Shown one piece after another: positions 10,171-20,427 of a stretch of DNA of 64,000 nucleotides. Position 1 is the stretch's first letter; every line of letters begins with the position of its first letter. Below the pieces are notes generated by a model. The model worked only from the letters and a program-made list of their open reading frames with translations, was not told where the DNA came from and did not search any database. The translations under genes and the position numbers were made by a program. Source of the DNA: Sphingobacteriales bacterium 39-19 (lineage in GTDB: Bacteria; Bacteroidota; Bacteroidia; Chitinophagales; Chitinophagaceae); assembly GCA_001898465.1 (NCBI GenBank), contig MKTX01000005.1, positions 1 through 64,000 on the forward strand. Reading direction: 5' to 3'.

Positions 10171-10566
10171 TTACTTTGGAATTTTACCTTTCCCATTACA
10201 AACTGAGCAGGTAGCCGTTCCGTTTGCTACAACTTTATTTTCATAAACCGGATTACTCAATGCCACCGTAACTTCTTTAGGTGCAGTATGAGTACCGGTA
10301 TATTGCTGGTATGTACTGTATGTGCCGCCTTGAACCTATACTTTTACTGTAGCGTAATTGTCTATTATTCCCCTGCCCCCACATGTAGGGCAGAGCATAT
10401 AAAAAGCATCATTCGATTCATTAAGTTTTTCAAATGGCATTCCCTGTTTAAGTTTCGTTTTATCAGAAAGAATAACCCATCCCCTGTAGCTCTTTGAAAA
10501 AGTATGTTCATCCCATGGCTCTTCAATAACGGCTAATTTTTTTCCGTTCACTTTTACCACATCACC
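10171..10566 (-). pseudogene. in-frame continuation of the MORN-repeat gene beyond TAA (10567-10569), interrupted again by TAG (10336-10338); two CxxCxGxG motifs
   Basis: Minus-strand frame of 10567..11730 read through: ...VNSLR*GDVVKVNGKKLAVIEEP...CPTCGGRGIIDNYATVKV*VQGGTYSTYQQYTG...TCSVCNGKGKIPK* (stop 10171-10173). Confidence 0.65.
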
Positions 10567-11730
10567 TTACCGCAATGAATTAACGGTAATTATTTCATCC
10601 CCGCTGGTGAACGTACCATTATTAAAATTTCCGCTTTGCGTATTCCCATTGCTGAATCTTCGGGTGCCATGCCCATTTAAATTACCAACACTAAAATTTC
10701 CTGACTCAAACACAATTTGCTTATCCCATTCTTTTTTGTACCGGGTACCATAGCCATCAGGTAAATATTTCTCATTTACTTCTCCTACGTAAATATCACC
10801 CTCTTCGGTAACAGATGCTTTTTGTATAACGCCATTTTTAAATTCCCCAAGTACAAAATCCATGCTGTTGTATTTATCACCCCTGCTAAAGTTGAGTGCT
10901 GCCAAACCATGCAGTTTTCCTTTTTTGAAATACCCAAATTTCACATGCTGGTGATCACTACCAATCCATTCGCCAAGCCCTTCGGGTAATCCTTCAAATA
11001 CTTCTCCACTATACAAGCCATTTTCAAAAGGCATTTTTATAACCGATGTAGTACCCATATTATATTCCGATACAGACAGGGGTCTAAAATCTGTTATTTT
11101 TTGTTGAAACCGATGTGGGAAAAATTCTACTGAATCTTTTTTGTATTTCATGGCCAGGCCGGTACCAGAACTGGTGGTAAACCCCTTGTATTCTAATTCA
11201 GCATTCTCTTCTTTTATGCTTCCATAAATTAATTCATTCCGGTAAAAAATTCCTGCCATAACTTTTCTATAGCCATTAATACAAGTACCTTCTAACAGAA
11301 CTCCATTTTTAAAAAAACCGAATGAACCCTCATGCCCCGTTCCGTTTTTTAAATTATTAATCCAATCCAGAGAATTATATATCTCATTTACTGCTTCCAG
11401 AGAATCAAAAGGGACTGCCTTTTTCAACGGGAAATTTTTACCATAATACAAGGTAATTTTACCAAACCCATTCAAAAACCCGTCTTTAAATTCCCCTTCA
11501 ATGGAATACCGCTCCTCATTTCTTTGTGCATTTTTTGAAAACTTATTGGTCACTAATAAACGGCCTTTACCATTTACACAATCTCCCCATATACAATCAA
11601 TATTTTGTTTCGATAAGTTTATCGCTTTTTGTTCGGAAGCAGAATAAACAGCGGGTTGAGTTGTTAAATACTGTGCTGTTACAATTGTTACTGCTAATGT
11701 AAAAATGAGCAGTGCCATTAGCTTTTTCAT
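10567..11730 (-). CDS. exported MORN-repeat-like protein, possibly truncated
   Basis: Signal peptide; repeated 'GEFKDGFLNGFGKI', 'GEVFEGLPEGLGEW', 'GYFKKGKLHGLAAL', 'GNFSVGNLNGHGTRRF'. Confidence 0.75.
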   Translation of the reverse strand: MKKLMALLIFTLAVTIVTAQYLTTQPAVYSASEQKAINLSKQNIDCIWGDCVNGKGRLLVTNKFSKNAQRNEERYSIEGEFKDGFLNGFGKITLYYGKNFPLKKAVPFDSLEAVNEIYNSLDWINNLKNGTGHEGSFGFFKNGVLLEGTCINGYRKVMAGIFYRNELIYGSIKEENAELEYKGFTTSSGTGLAMKYKKDSVEFFPHRFQQKITDFRPLSVSEYNMGTTSVIKMPFENGLYSGEVFEGLPEGLGEWIGSDHQHVKFGYFKKGKLHGLAALNFSRGDKYNSMDFVLGEFKNGVIQKASVTEEGDIYVGEVNEKYLPDGYGTRYKKEWDKQIVFESGNFSVGNLNGHGTRRFSNGNTQSGNFNNGTFTSGDEIITVNSLR

Positions 11731-12100
11731 GTTTTAGTATTTATTTGGGTAAACTCAATTATATACAAAGATTAAAACACTATAAATATCAAATTTTTAT
11801 CTTATTAAAAACATACCCTACTGTGGGTATTTATGCGATAGTGGTAGGGTTATGTGTTCATTTTTTAATTCGGTTCCCATTCTTTGAATGGCGAATAAAG
11901 GCAGTATCACGGAGGGGTGACTATGTAAAACAGGCAATGAGCATCTTTATAAACTTTTTTTACCTGCTAAATAATTTGCAGATTTCATTAACATTTTTTG
12001 CAACATTGTTAATAAGATAACCATTCCTTATCTTTATCGGCAGGTAAATATTACTATTTTTACAGATTACCCAATGTGCTAACTGTTCATTTTTTTTTGA

Positions 12101-15100
12101 ATGAAAAACCCAATTATGAGATTTTATTTTACATTCCTCACCATCTTATTATTTTCTTTACCTGCTGCTTCGCAAACTTTCACAGGCACGGGTGGAACCA
12201 TTCCGGGAATAAGTACAACACGTACCTGCTTTAGCATAAATGTAAGTGGCGTAGGAAACATCAATAATACCTATGGCCTGGCTTCGCTTTGCTTAAATAT
12301 TACCCATCCGTATGATGATGAATTAGAAATTGTATTAAAAGCGCCGGATGGTACTACCATACCCATTAGTATTCAAAATGGGGGGAGTGGAAATAATTAT
12401 ACTAATACCTGTTTTACGGCTACAGCTTCCACACCCATCAAATTCGGCACAGCTCCTTTTACCGGCAGCTTTTTGCCCGAAGGTTATTTGGGTGCTGCTA
12501 ACAATGGCCAAAATGCAAATGGTACCTGGCAATTATGTATTCAGGATAGAAGGGGTAGTGGAAATGCGGGTTCCTTATTAAATTGGTCAATCAGTTTTAA
12601 TAATACCCCGGCACCTGCCCCGCCTGCTATGCCAGCATGTGCCAACAATTTACCCTCCACATCCTCCTGTTCTACGGCAACCCTTATCTGTGATTTTAAC
12701 GGGCAATGCGGAAGTACCGCCGGCACCACCACGCAAACCTGGCCCGGCTTGTCCAGCGCAGCTTGTTTTGGATTGCAAAATAATTCGTTCATTAAGTTTA
12801 TTGCATCGGCCACTACAGCTTCTTTTTCAGTGTGGGTGCCCACCACAGAGAATACATATAATTTAGGGGGCATCCAGATGTTATTCTTTAGCGGACCTTG
12901 TAATGCCAGTACGGTAAATACCTTTGGCTGTTATCCTCATATTTTAGCGTATGAAACACCGGGGCAACCCATCATCAGCATTGTTTCTGCATCGGGCCTT
13001 ACACCCGGCAATACTTATTATTTAATGATTGATGGCTTTAATAGTGATCATTGCACTTTTACTATTGCGGCAAATACCGGGGTAAATATTTTAAATGTGA
13101 GCCCGGCAGACCCGATGATATGTGCAGGCAGTAGTGTGAATTTAACTGCCAGTGGCGGTAATGGAGTTTATAGCTGGTCACCAGCCGGATTTTTAAGTGC
13201 CACTTCGGGTACAACCGTTACAGCAAACCCACCCTCAACTACCACTTACACCATTAGCAGTACAACTGCTACCGGTTGCCCGCTTACAAAAGATGTTACC
13301 GTAACCATTAACCCGCTACCGGCAGCAGCAACTATTACCAGTGTACAACCAAACTGCAGCAATGCCACCGGGAGTATTACCATTACTTCTCCCATTGGCG
13401 CCGGTTTACAATACAGTATTAATGGCAGCACATTCCAGGCGGGTACTGTTTTTAATAATGTAGCCCCGGGCAATTACAATGTAATTGTAGAAAACCAGGC
13501 TACCGGTTGTAAATCTGTTGCAACAAGTGTAACAATCAATACGGCGCCTGTAGTTCCGGCAGTTGCTACTGTAAGCGTATCTGCACAACCCACCTGTACA
13601 ACTCCAACCGGTACGATAACGATTACGGCTCCTATAGGCGCCAATCTCCAGTATAGTATAAATGGAGGAACCACCTATCAAACAAGCCCCAGCTTTACAG
13701 GCATTGCCCCGGGCAATTATAATGTTACCGTTCAGAATACAAGCAGTACTTGTATTTCAAATGCCAGTACAATAACCGTAAACCCGGTTCCCGCCCCACC
13801 GGTAGCGCCCACTGCCAGCGTTACTACGCAACCTACCTGTACGATTCCTGCGGGTACAGTTACCATTTTGGCACCATTGGGCGCCGGCTTACAGTATAGT
13901 GCGGATGGAACAAATTACCAACCCGGCAGTGTTTTTACAAACCTGTCACCGGGAGCTTATAATATATATGTTCAGAATACCACAACAGGTTGTATATCAT
14001 CTACAACTCCTGTTACTGTAAATACCATACCTGCACCCCCCGCCATACCTACCGCATCGGTGACCGTGCAACCCACCTGCACTTCGCCCACAGGCACTAT
14101 TGTGTTTACGGCGCCTGCGGGTGCCAATTTGCAATACAGTATTAATGGTACTACTTATCAAACGGGTACCATCTTTAATAATGTAACACCCGGAAATTAT
14201 AATCTTACAGTTCAAAATATAGCTACCGGCTGTATTTCTGCAACTGCAGTGATAACAGTAAATGCACTGCCTCCATCACCGGCCATGCCGACTGCATCGG
14301 TAACAGCCCAGCCCACTTGCACTACGCCCACAGGTACTATTATGTTTACGGCGCCTACGGGTGCCAATTTGCAATACAGTATTAATGGTACTACTTATCA
14401 AACGAGCACCCTCTTTAATAATGTAACACCCGGGAATTATAACCTTACAGTTCAAAATATGGTTACAGGTTGTATTTCTGCACCTATGGCGCTTATTGTA
14501 AATGCAGCGCCCATCACACCGGCAGCGCCCACTGTAAGTGTAACCACGCAACCTACCTGTATTACCAACACCGGCACCATTACCGTAACGGCACCTACCG
14601 GCGCAAATCTTCAATACAGTATAAATGGTACAACATTTCAAAGCAGTACTGTATTTAATGGGATCGTGCCGGGAAATTATGCTGTTACTGTTCAGCAATT
14701 GCCATCGGGTTGTATTTCATCTGCAACTGCAGTTACAGTAAATGCAATACCTACTGCACCGGCGGCTGCCCAATTTACAATTACCCAACCCACTTGTATA
14801 TCGGCTACGGGCACTGTACTCATTACAAGCCCTGTTGGCAGCAATTTAGAATATAGTATTGATGGCATGAACTACCAGGCATCAACAGGATTCTCCAGCC
14901 TGGCCCCGGGCAATTATAATGTTACTGTTCAAAATATTGTAACCGGTTGCACATCTCCCATAGCTGTGGCAACTATTAATGCGGCACCGGTTGCGCCGGC
15001 TACACCCGTCCTTTCAATTTCAACGGCGCCTGCCTGCACTTCGCCGGTGGGGAGTATTACGGTTACAGCACCCCTGGGCGTTGATTTGCAATATGCATTA

Positions 15101-15766
15101 AATGGAGGCGCTTACCAATCATCACCCGTATTTAATAACCTGCCCGCAGGCAATTACAGCATTACTGTGCAACACATAACAAGTCTTTGTATATCTGCAC
15201 CCGGCAGCATTATCATGCCGGTAGCTACAGGGGCGCCTCAAATACCCGAATTCAATATTATACATGCAAATTGTACAAATACTACCGGGAGTATAAGCAT
15301 CACCTCTCCCCTGGGCGCCAATTTAGAATATAGTTTAAATGGAGGTCCCTATCAAACGGCTACCGCATTTACGAACCTGTTGCCGGGGGGATATACGGTT
15401 ACTGCCCGTTATATAGGAACATCCTGTATCTCCAGCCATCCCATTGCGTTCCTGAAAGCCGCTAACCCGGCTGATTGTGCAGGGCCTGACATTTATTTTC
15501 CCACTATTTTCACGCCCAACGGAGATGGTAAGAATGATGCATTTGGGCCGGGCCCTCAATCCAATTTAGCATTGGTAAAAGGATATATTTTACAAGTATA
15601 TAACCGCTATGGTGAAAAGGTTTTTGAGACAAGGGATCCTTATGAACAATGGAATGGAAAATACCATGGAAAATTATCAGCCAATTATAATTATACATGG
15701 ATAGCTTCTTATTCTTATGCAGGAAAACAAATGCTAAAGAAAGGAAATGTTTTAATTTTAAAATAA
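12101..15766 (+). CDS. large exported protein: proprotein-convertase P-like domain, about nine 80-aa tandem repeats, gliding-motility-associated (T9SS type B) C-terminal domain
   Basis: Signal peptide; P-domain-like N-terminus; repeated 'QPTCTTPTGTITITAPIGANLQYSING'; C-terminal 'FPTIFTPNGDGKNDAFGP...VYNRYGEKVFETRDPYEQWNGKYHG'. Confidence 0.9.
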   Translation: MKNPIMRFYFTFLTILLFSLPAASQTFTGTGGTIPGISTTRTCFSINVSGVGNINNTYGLASLCLNITHPYDDELEIVLKAPDGTTIPISIQNGGSGNNYTNTCFTATASTPIKFGTAPFTGSFLPEGYLGAANNGQNANGTWQLCIQDRRGSGNAGSLLNWSISFNNTPAPAPPAMPACANNLPSTSSCSTATLICDFNGQCGSTAGTTTQTWPGLSSAACFGLQNNSFIKFIASATTASFSVWVPTTENTYNLGGIQMLFFSGPCNASTVNTFGCYPHILAYETPGQPIISIVSASGLTPGNTYYLMIDGFNSDHCTFTIAANTGVNILNVSPADPMICAGSSVNLTASGGNGVYSWSPAGFLSATSGTTVTANPPSTTTYTISSTTATGCPLTKDVTVTINPLPAAATITSVQPNCSNATGSITITSPIGAGLQYSINGSTFQAGTVFNNVAPGNYNVIVENQATGCKSVATSVTINTAPVVPAVATVSVSAQPTCTTPTGTITITAPIGANLQYSINGGTTYQTSPSFTGIAPGNYNVTVQNTSSTCISNASTITVNPVPAPPVAPTASVTTQPTCTIPAGTVTILAPLGAGLQYSADGTNYQPGSVFTNLSPGAYNIYVQNTTTGCISSTTPVTVNTIPAPPAIPTASVTVQPTCTSPTGTIVFTAPAGANLQYSINGTTYQTGTIFNNVTPGNYNLTVQNIATGCISATAVITVNALPPSPAMPTASVTAQPTCTTPTGTIMFTAPTGANLQYSINGTTYQTSTLFNNVTPGNYNLTVQNMVTGCISAPMALIVNAAPITPAAPTVSVTTQPTCITNTGTITVTAPTGANLQYSINGTTFQSSTVFNGIVPGNYAVTVQQLPSGCISSATAVTVNAIPTAPAAAQFTITQPTCISATGTVLITSPVGSNLEYSIDGMNYQASTGFSSLAPGNYNVTVQNIVTGCTSPIAVATINAAPVAPATPVLSISTAPACTSPVGSITVTAPLGVDLQYALNGGAYQSSPVFNNLPAGNYSITVQHITSLCISAPGSIIMPVATGAPQIPEFNIIHANCTNTTGSISITSPLGANLEYSLNGGPYQTATAFTNLLPGGYTVTARYIGTSCISSHPIAFLKAANPADCAGPDIYFPTIFTPNGDGKNDAFGPGPQSNLALVKGYILQVYNRYGEKVFETRDPYEQWNGKYHGKLSANYNYTWIASYSYAGKQMLKKGNVLILK
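13335..15450 (+). repeat. intragenic tandem repeat array, about nine units of about 230-240 bp
   Basis: Recurring NCSNATGS/PTCTTPTGT/... motifs; the segments at 14101-14220 and 14341-14460 differ at 7 of 120 positions with an offset of exactly 240 bp. Confidence 0.85.
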
Positions 15767-15774
15767 TACTCTCT

Positions 15775-17004
15775 TTAACGAAACTGGATGGCCGTAACCG
15801 GGTTTACTTTGCGTACAAGTAAAGTAGGAATAATAAGTGTGGCAATACAAACTATAAAAGCCAGGCCATCTACTATTAACACCTGCATCCAGTTTATATC
15901 TACGGCTGCGGTAGAAATAAAATAAGACTCTTCATTGAGCTTGATGAAGCCTGTTTGCAGTTGCAAAATACAAATGCCAATGCCCAGGATGGTACCCAGT
16001 AAAATTCCGGATAAGGCAATAAAACCGGTATTGTATAAAAATATTTTCTGAATGGTCCAGTCAGTAGAGCCCAGTGCTTTTAGGGTGCCGGTCATGCGTA
16101 CCCGTTCCAGTACCATAATAATAAGACAGGTAATGAGATTTACAGCAGCAATAATAATCATAATCCCAATGAGTATGGATCTTACCTGTTGTTGCAGGTT
16201 TAACCAATCAAATATATTAGGATAAATTTGTTTTATACTTTTACTATACCATCCTTGTGGAAGTTGTTTATAGGCCATGGCTGATACGGAATCTGCCATC
16301 CGGTAATCTTTTAAATAAAGTTCGTACCCTGCAATATCATCCGGTCCCCAGTCATTTAACCGCCTGATTAAATTGATATCGCAAATGGCAAAATTTTTAT
16401 CATACTCTTCTAATCCTGTTTTAAAAAAGCCGGCTACTGTAAGTTTGCGGGCTTTTTTGGTACCATCAGGTTGAAAAAAATAAACCAGTAAAGGGTCTCC
16501 CGGTTTTACTTCTAATTTATCTGCGGTGTACTGGCTTATATCAATTTGCATACTGTACCCGCTATCCGGGAATGCCAGCCATTTACCCTGCTGCAGAAAA
16601 TCCTGCATCCGGTTAAAATTAAAATCCCTGTCAACGCCTTTTAGCAATACACTTTCAATATTGGTTTCATATTTTAATATGGCAGATTTGGTTGCATACT
16701 TTTCAACAAACTGCACCTGCGAAATGGATCGTAGATATTTTTCTGCCTCTTTATTTTCTTGTACCGGGAAATCTTCTGTGGTGCCCTGGTTTGCAGCAAA
16801 TCCTTCCTGCACCCTTACATGTCCCCAAAAACTAAACACTTTATTACTGATCACTTTATCGAAACCATTGGCAAAACTTAAAGCAATGATCATTACCATC
16901 ACACTGAGTGTGGTAGCGGTAATGGCGAGCCCGGCAATAAAGCGGCTAAAACTTCCCCGCTTTACCGAAATAATACGCCTTGCAATAAAGTACGATATAT
17001 TCAA
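15775..17004 (-). CDS. FtsX/LolE-family ABC transporter permease
   Basis: 'MNISYFIARRIISVKRGSFSRFIAGLAITATTLSVMVMIIALSFANGF' and C-terminal FtsX-like TM block. Confidence 0.85.
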   Translation of the reverse strand: MNISYFIARRIISVKRGSFSRFIAGLAITATTLSVMVMIIALSFANGFDKVISNKVFSFWGHVRVQEGFAANQGTTEDFPVQENKEAEKYLRSISQVQFVEKYATKSAILKYETNIESVLLKGVDRDFNFNRMQDFLQQGKWLAFPDSGYSMQIDISQYTADKLEVKPGDPLLVYFFQPDGTKKARKLTVAGFFKTGLEEYDKNFAICDINLIRRLNDWGPDDIAGYELYLKDYRMADSVSAMAYKQLPQGWYSKSIKQIYPNIFDWLNLQQQVRSILIGIMIIIAAVNLITCLIIMVLERVRMTGTLKALGSTDWTIQKIFLYNTGFIALSGILLGTILGIGICILQLQTGFIKLNEESYFISTAAVDINWMQVLIVDGLAFIVCIATLIIPTLLVRKVNPVTAIQFR

Positions 17005-17051
17005 TCAGCTTATTTTAGTATCTTTCAAAAGTAAATGAATTCATGTATTAA

Positions 17052-18341
17052 ATGAAGACTAAGCTTTTCTTCCTGCTCATTTTATCCTGCTTCAGCATTT
17101 CCATTGCCCGGTGCCAGCTGGTAGAAAAAATTTACAAACCTTTTATTGCAACAGCCCAATTGCATGCTTATGGTAACCAGCAAGGCTTACCCATTTATAT
17201 ATTGAACAGCCAGGACCGCATGCAGCTTGAGTTTGACGACCTGGAGGGTAGTTTAAAGAATTATTATTATAGTTATCAACTTTGCGATTATAACTGGCAA
17301 CCTGTAAATCTTAGCCCTTTTGATTATATGAAAGGATTTACCATGAACCGGATTTCCACCTACCGGTACTCCAGTTTAGCCTACACCCGGTACACACATT
17401 ACCAGGCGATATTGCCCGACCGGAATGCAGCACCCACCCGCTCAGGAAATTATTTGTTAAAAGTTTTTTTAGACGGTGATACTTCAAAGCTGGCTTTCAC
17501 AAAACAATTATTGGTTCTCGATATTAAATCTACCGTGGCAGCAGAAATTGTACAACCTTTTTCGGCCCAATATTTTCCTACCCATCAACGTGTAAATTTT
17601 AATGTACTCCTTTCAAAAGACCTGAATGCATTCAGCGCCTCGCAACAAGTAAAAGCGGTAATCCTGCAAAATAATCGCTGGGATAATTCACAACGGGATA
17701 TTTTGCCCACATTTGTAAGAGGCAATACTTTAGATTATACCTCTGAATTTAAAGGATTGTTTGCCGGGGGTAAAGAATGGCGCTGGCTGGATTTGAGAAG
17801 TTTCCGGCTGCAAAGCGACCGGATTGAAAATGCGATTTATAATAAAAATTCTACTGAGATTTTTTTGAAACCCGATGTGGACCGGCGGGCACAACGCTAC
17901 GTGTATTTTCCTGATTACGATGGCATGTACCAAATAAGTACTTACGAAACCATTAATCCATATTGGCAGGGCGACTATGCTACCGTACATTTTTATTTCG
18001 CCACAGCCGATGGGAAGCCATACGATGGAAATTCACTTTATTTAAATGGCGCTTTTACAAATTACGACACCCAATCAGGCACCTGGAAAATGAAATGGAA
18101 CGAACAAAAATTAATGTATGAGTGTACGGCCTTTTTAAAGCAGGGCTATTACAATTATGAATACGTTTTAAAAAATGAGGCCAACCCCGAAAAAACCCAA
18201 ACCATGGAGGGCAATTACTGGGAAACAGAAAATATGTATGCCATTCTCATTTATTACAAATCATTTACTGACCGGGCAGATCAGTTAATTGGCATTGGAC
18301 AATTAAACTCCCGGAAAGACAGGCCCGGCTTTAGTTTTTAA
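17052..18341 (+). CDS. DUF5103 / type IX secretion system plug-like protein
   Basis: Family-like N-terminus 'YKPFIATAQLHAYGNQQGLPIYILNSQDRMQLEFDDL...YYYSYQLCDYNWQP'. Confidence 0.8.
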   Translation: MKTKLFFLLILSCFSISIARCQLVEKIYKPFIATAQLHAYGNQQGLPIYILNSQDRMQLEFDDLEGSLKNYYYSYQLCDYNWQPVNLSPFDYMKGFTMNRISTYRYSSLAYTRYTHYQAILPDRNAAPTRSGNYLLKVFLDGDTSKLAFTKQLLVLDIKSTVAAEIVQPFSAQYFPTHQRVNFNVLLSKDLNAFSASQQVKAVILQNNRWDNSQRDILPTFVRGNTLDYTSEFKGLFAGGKEWRWLDLRSFRLQSDRIENAIYNKNSTEIFLKPDVDRRAQRYVYFPDYDGMYQISTYETINPYWQGDYATVHFYFATADGKPYDGNSLYLNGAFTNYDTQSGTWKMKWNEQKLMYECTAFLKQGYYNYEYVLKNEANPEKTQTMEGNYWETENMYAILIYYKSFTDRADQLIGIGQLNSRKDRPGFSF

Positions 18342-18405
18342 CATTTACAGCGCTGCCGCCGTAAGTTCACTTTTCTTTTTGATGCAACTGTTTTATCTTT
18401 GCAGT

Positions 18406-18499
18406 GGCAAGTCTTATACGACCAGCTCCTGCTGAACTCCCCCAGGGCCGGAAGGCAGCAAGGGTAGGTGGTTGAGCGGTGTGATATAAGTAACTTGCC
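18406..18499 (+). ncRNA. ffs: signal recognition particle RNA, bacterial small type
   Basis: Conserved apical domain 'CCCCCAGGGCCGGAAGGCAGCAAGGGTA' closed by GGCAAGT/ACTTGCC. Confidence 0.93.
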
Positions 18500-18531
18500 A
18501 TTTTATTTTTAACCTCTTAATTCATTTTAAT

Positions 18532-19185
18532 ATGAAATTTTTTATAGATACTGCCAACCTTGGCCAAATAAAGGAAGCGCATGAAATGGGGATTTTAGAT
18601 GGTGTAACGACCAATCCTTCTTTAATGGCCAAAGAAGGTATTAAAGGGAAAAAAGCGGTAGAACAACATTATATTGATATTTGCAATATTGTAGACGGGG
18701 ATGTAAGTGCAGAAGTGATCTCTACCGATTTTGACAGCATAATAAAAGAAGGTAAGCATCTTTCGAAACTGCATGAAAAAATTGTGGTGAAAGTACCCAT
18801 GATTAAAGATGGCGTAAAAGCCATGAAATGGTTTACCGATCATGGAATTGCCACCAACTGCACATTGGTTTTTTCTGCCGGCCAGGCCATTTTAGCTGCT
18901 AAAGCCGGGGCTAAATATGTGTCTCCATTTATTGGCCGTATTGATGACAGTGGATGGAATGGCGTGGAACTGGTTCAGCAAATCAGCCAAATTTATTCTA
19001 TACAAGGTTATAAAACACAAATCTTAGCGGCTTCCATACGCAGCAGCCTGCATATAATACAATGTGCCGAAGCCGGGGCAGATGTTTGCACCTGCCCATT
19101 AGATTCTATCATGGGATTATTAAAGCATCCCCTTACGGATATAGGGCTTGCGAAGTTCCTGGAAGATGCCAAAAAATTTGCTTAA
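18532..19185 (+). CDS. fructose-6-phosphate aldolase / transaldolase family
   Basis: 'MKFFIDTANLGQIKEAHEMGILDGVTTNPSLMAKEG', 'KVPM', 'ILAASIRS'. Confidence 0.93.
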   Translation: MKFFIDTANLGQIKEAHEMGILDGVTTNPSLMAKEGIKGKKAVEQHYIDICNIVDGDVSAEVISTDFDSIIKEGKHLSKLHEKIVVKVPMIKDGVKAMKWFTDHGIATNCTLVFSAGQAILAAKAGAKYVSPFIGRIDDSGWNGVELVQQISQIYSIQGYKTQILAASIRSSLHIIQCAEAGADVCTCPLDSIMGLLKHPLTDIGLAKFLEDAKKFA

Positions 19186-19197
19186 CATTAAACCGGG

Positions 19198-19974
19198 TTA
19201 GTTCCCGGTTTTTTTGGGTATAGTACCAAACATTTGTTGCAGCATATTAAATAATTGGGGATGCTGTACTTTGAGTAAATCGGGCCGTTCAAAAAAATAC
19301 TCTGCCACCACAGCAAAGAATTCGGTTTTATTGGTATAGGCATAAGGGTCAATATCAGATTGCCCCGCTTTTATTTTCTCCATTTCAGTATGAATCATCT
19401 CCAGCCAGGGAATAATATATTGCTGTTGTAATAATACAGCCGGCACACCATCTGTATCACCATCTGCTTTGTCAATCAAATGCACAAATTCATGTATCAC
19501 GGTATTGTGCTTATCTGTTTGGTTTAAAAAAGAATCATGAAGCGCCCGTTGCGATAATAACATTTTACCTTCCAGGTAACCCGTGCCTACCATCCCCAGA
19601 ATATTCCTGTCCGTATTGCCTTCACTTTCAAAATCCCGGTTAAATGTGTCTGCATACAGCAATACTTCTTTCAGGTTCCTGTATTTCCATGCCGGGAAAT
19701 TAAAAACAGGAATAACAGCCCCGCTCGCAACCAGCAACAGGTCCTGGTTGCTGAGGGTGGTATTGATGCCGGTTATTTTAATGCCGTTTAAAAAATCGGT
19801 TATATCCCTTATGAATTGAGCTTTTTGCTTTTCATTTAAATTTTTATAAAATAGGACTTCCCGGTTAAGAAATGATTTATCTATGGTAAATACATTCGCT
19901 TTTATCTTTTTCCTTCTTACAAAAAAATAGATACTGGCCAAAACAATAAAAGCAAATAATATAAAAGGTATCAT
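19198..19974 (-). CDS. MtfA-family zinc-dependent peptidase
   Basis: 'TVIHEFVHLID' zinc motif and 'NKTEFFAVVAEYFFERPDLL'. Confidence 0.85.
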   Translation of the reverse strand: MIPFILFAFIVLASIYFFVRRKKIKANVFTIDKSFLNREVLFYKNLNEKQKAQFIRDITDFLNGIKITGINTTLSNQDLLLVASGAVIPVFNFPAWKYRNLKEVLLYADTFNRDFESEGNTDRNILGMVGTGYLEGKMLLSQRALHDSFLNQTDKHNTVIHEFVHLIDKADGDTDGVPAVLLQQQYIIPWLEMIHTEMEKIKAGQSDIDPYAYTNKTEFFAVVAEYFFERPDLLKVQHPQLFNMLQQMFGTIPKKTGN

Positions 19975-19980
19975 ATCATT

Positions 19981-20364
19981 TTATTGAGTAGTAAACCAAA
20001 TGGATTTATCATTATCGAAATCACCATTATAGTTGATGGTCAATTCTTCACCGGCTGCAACCGGCTTAATGGTTTTCACCCACATGGATGCGTTATCAAA
20101 ATCCATAAAATATTCACAATTGCTGTTATAGCTATGATTGTAAACGGGTATATAACCCAATGCCATGGCACATTGATCTTTATTGATTCCCCATTCAAAA
20201 ATATAATCGTGCAGCAGCGTTTTATCTAAATGGCTGCGATCTGCCCCGCTCATCACAATCACAGGAGCCGTTTCTATTATTTCATTTGCCTCAATCGGGC
20301 AATGTGTAAAAACCCCCCGGCCCTTACCGGGCACCTGCTCAATATATAAATAAGTTTTTTGCAT
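19981..20364 (-). CDS. small SET-domain protein
   Basis: 'GKGRGVFTHCPIEANEIIE', 'YNHSYNSNCEY', 'AGEELTINYNGDF'. Confidence 0.8.
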   Translation of the reverse strand: MQKTYLYIEQVPGKGRGVFTHCPIEANEIIETAPVIVMSGADRSHLDKTLLHDYIFEWGINKDQCAMALGYIPVYNHSYNSNCEYFMDFDNASMWVKTIKPVAAGEELTINYNGDFDNDKSIWFTTQ

Positions 20365-20427
20365 AACCTTTCATTAACCGATATACATTAAATTGCATCA
20401 CTAAATTAATCATTAGCCATTATGTAA

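Noticed and set aside
11712-12020. 102-aa plus-strand ORF between the MORN gene and the repeat protein
   Set aside because: AT-rich intergenic translation with no recognisable motif; likely spurious
14276-14698. 140-aa minus-strand ORF in the repeat region
   Set aside because: Shadow ORF created by the tandem repeats of the 1221-aa protein
13335-15450. possible CRISPR array
   Set aside because: Units of about 240 bp stay in frame and encode a diverged protein repeat; no spacers and no cas genes
16526-17038. 170-aa plus-strand ORF
   Set aside because: Antisense to the FtsX/LolE permease
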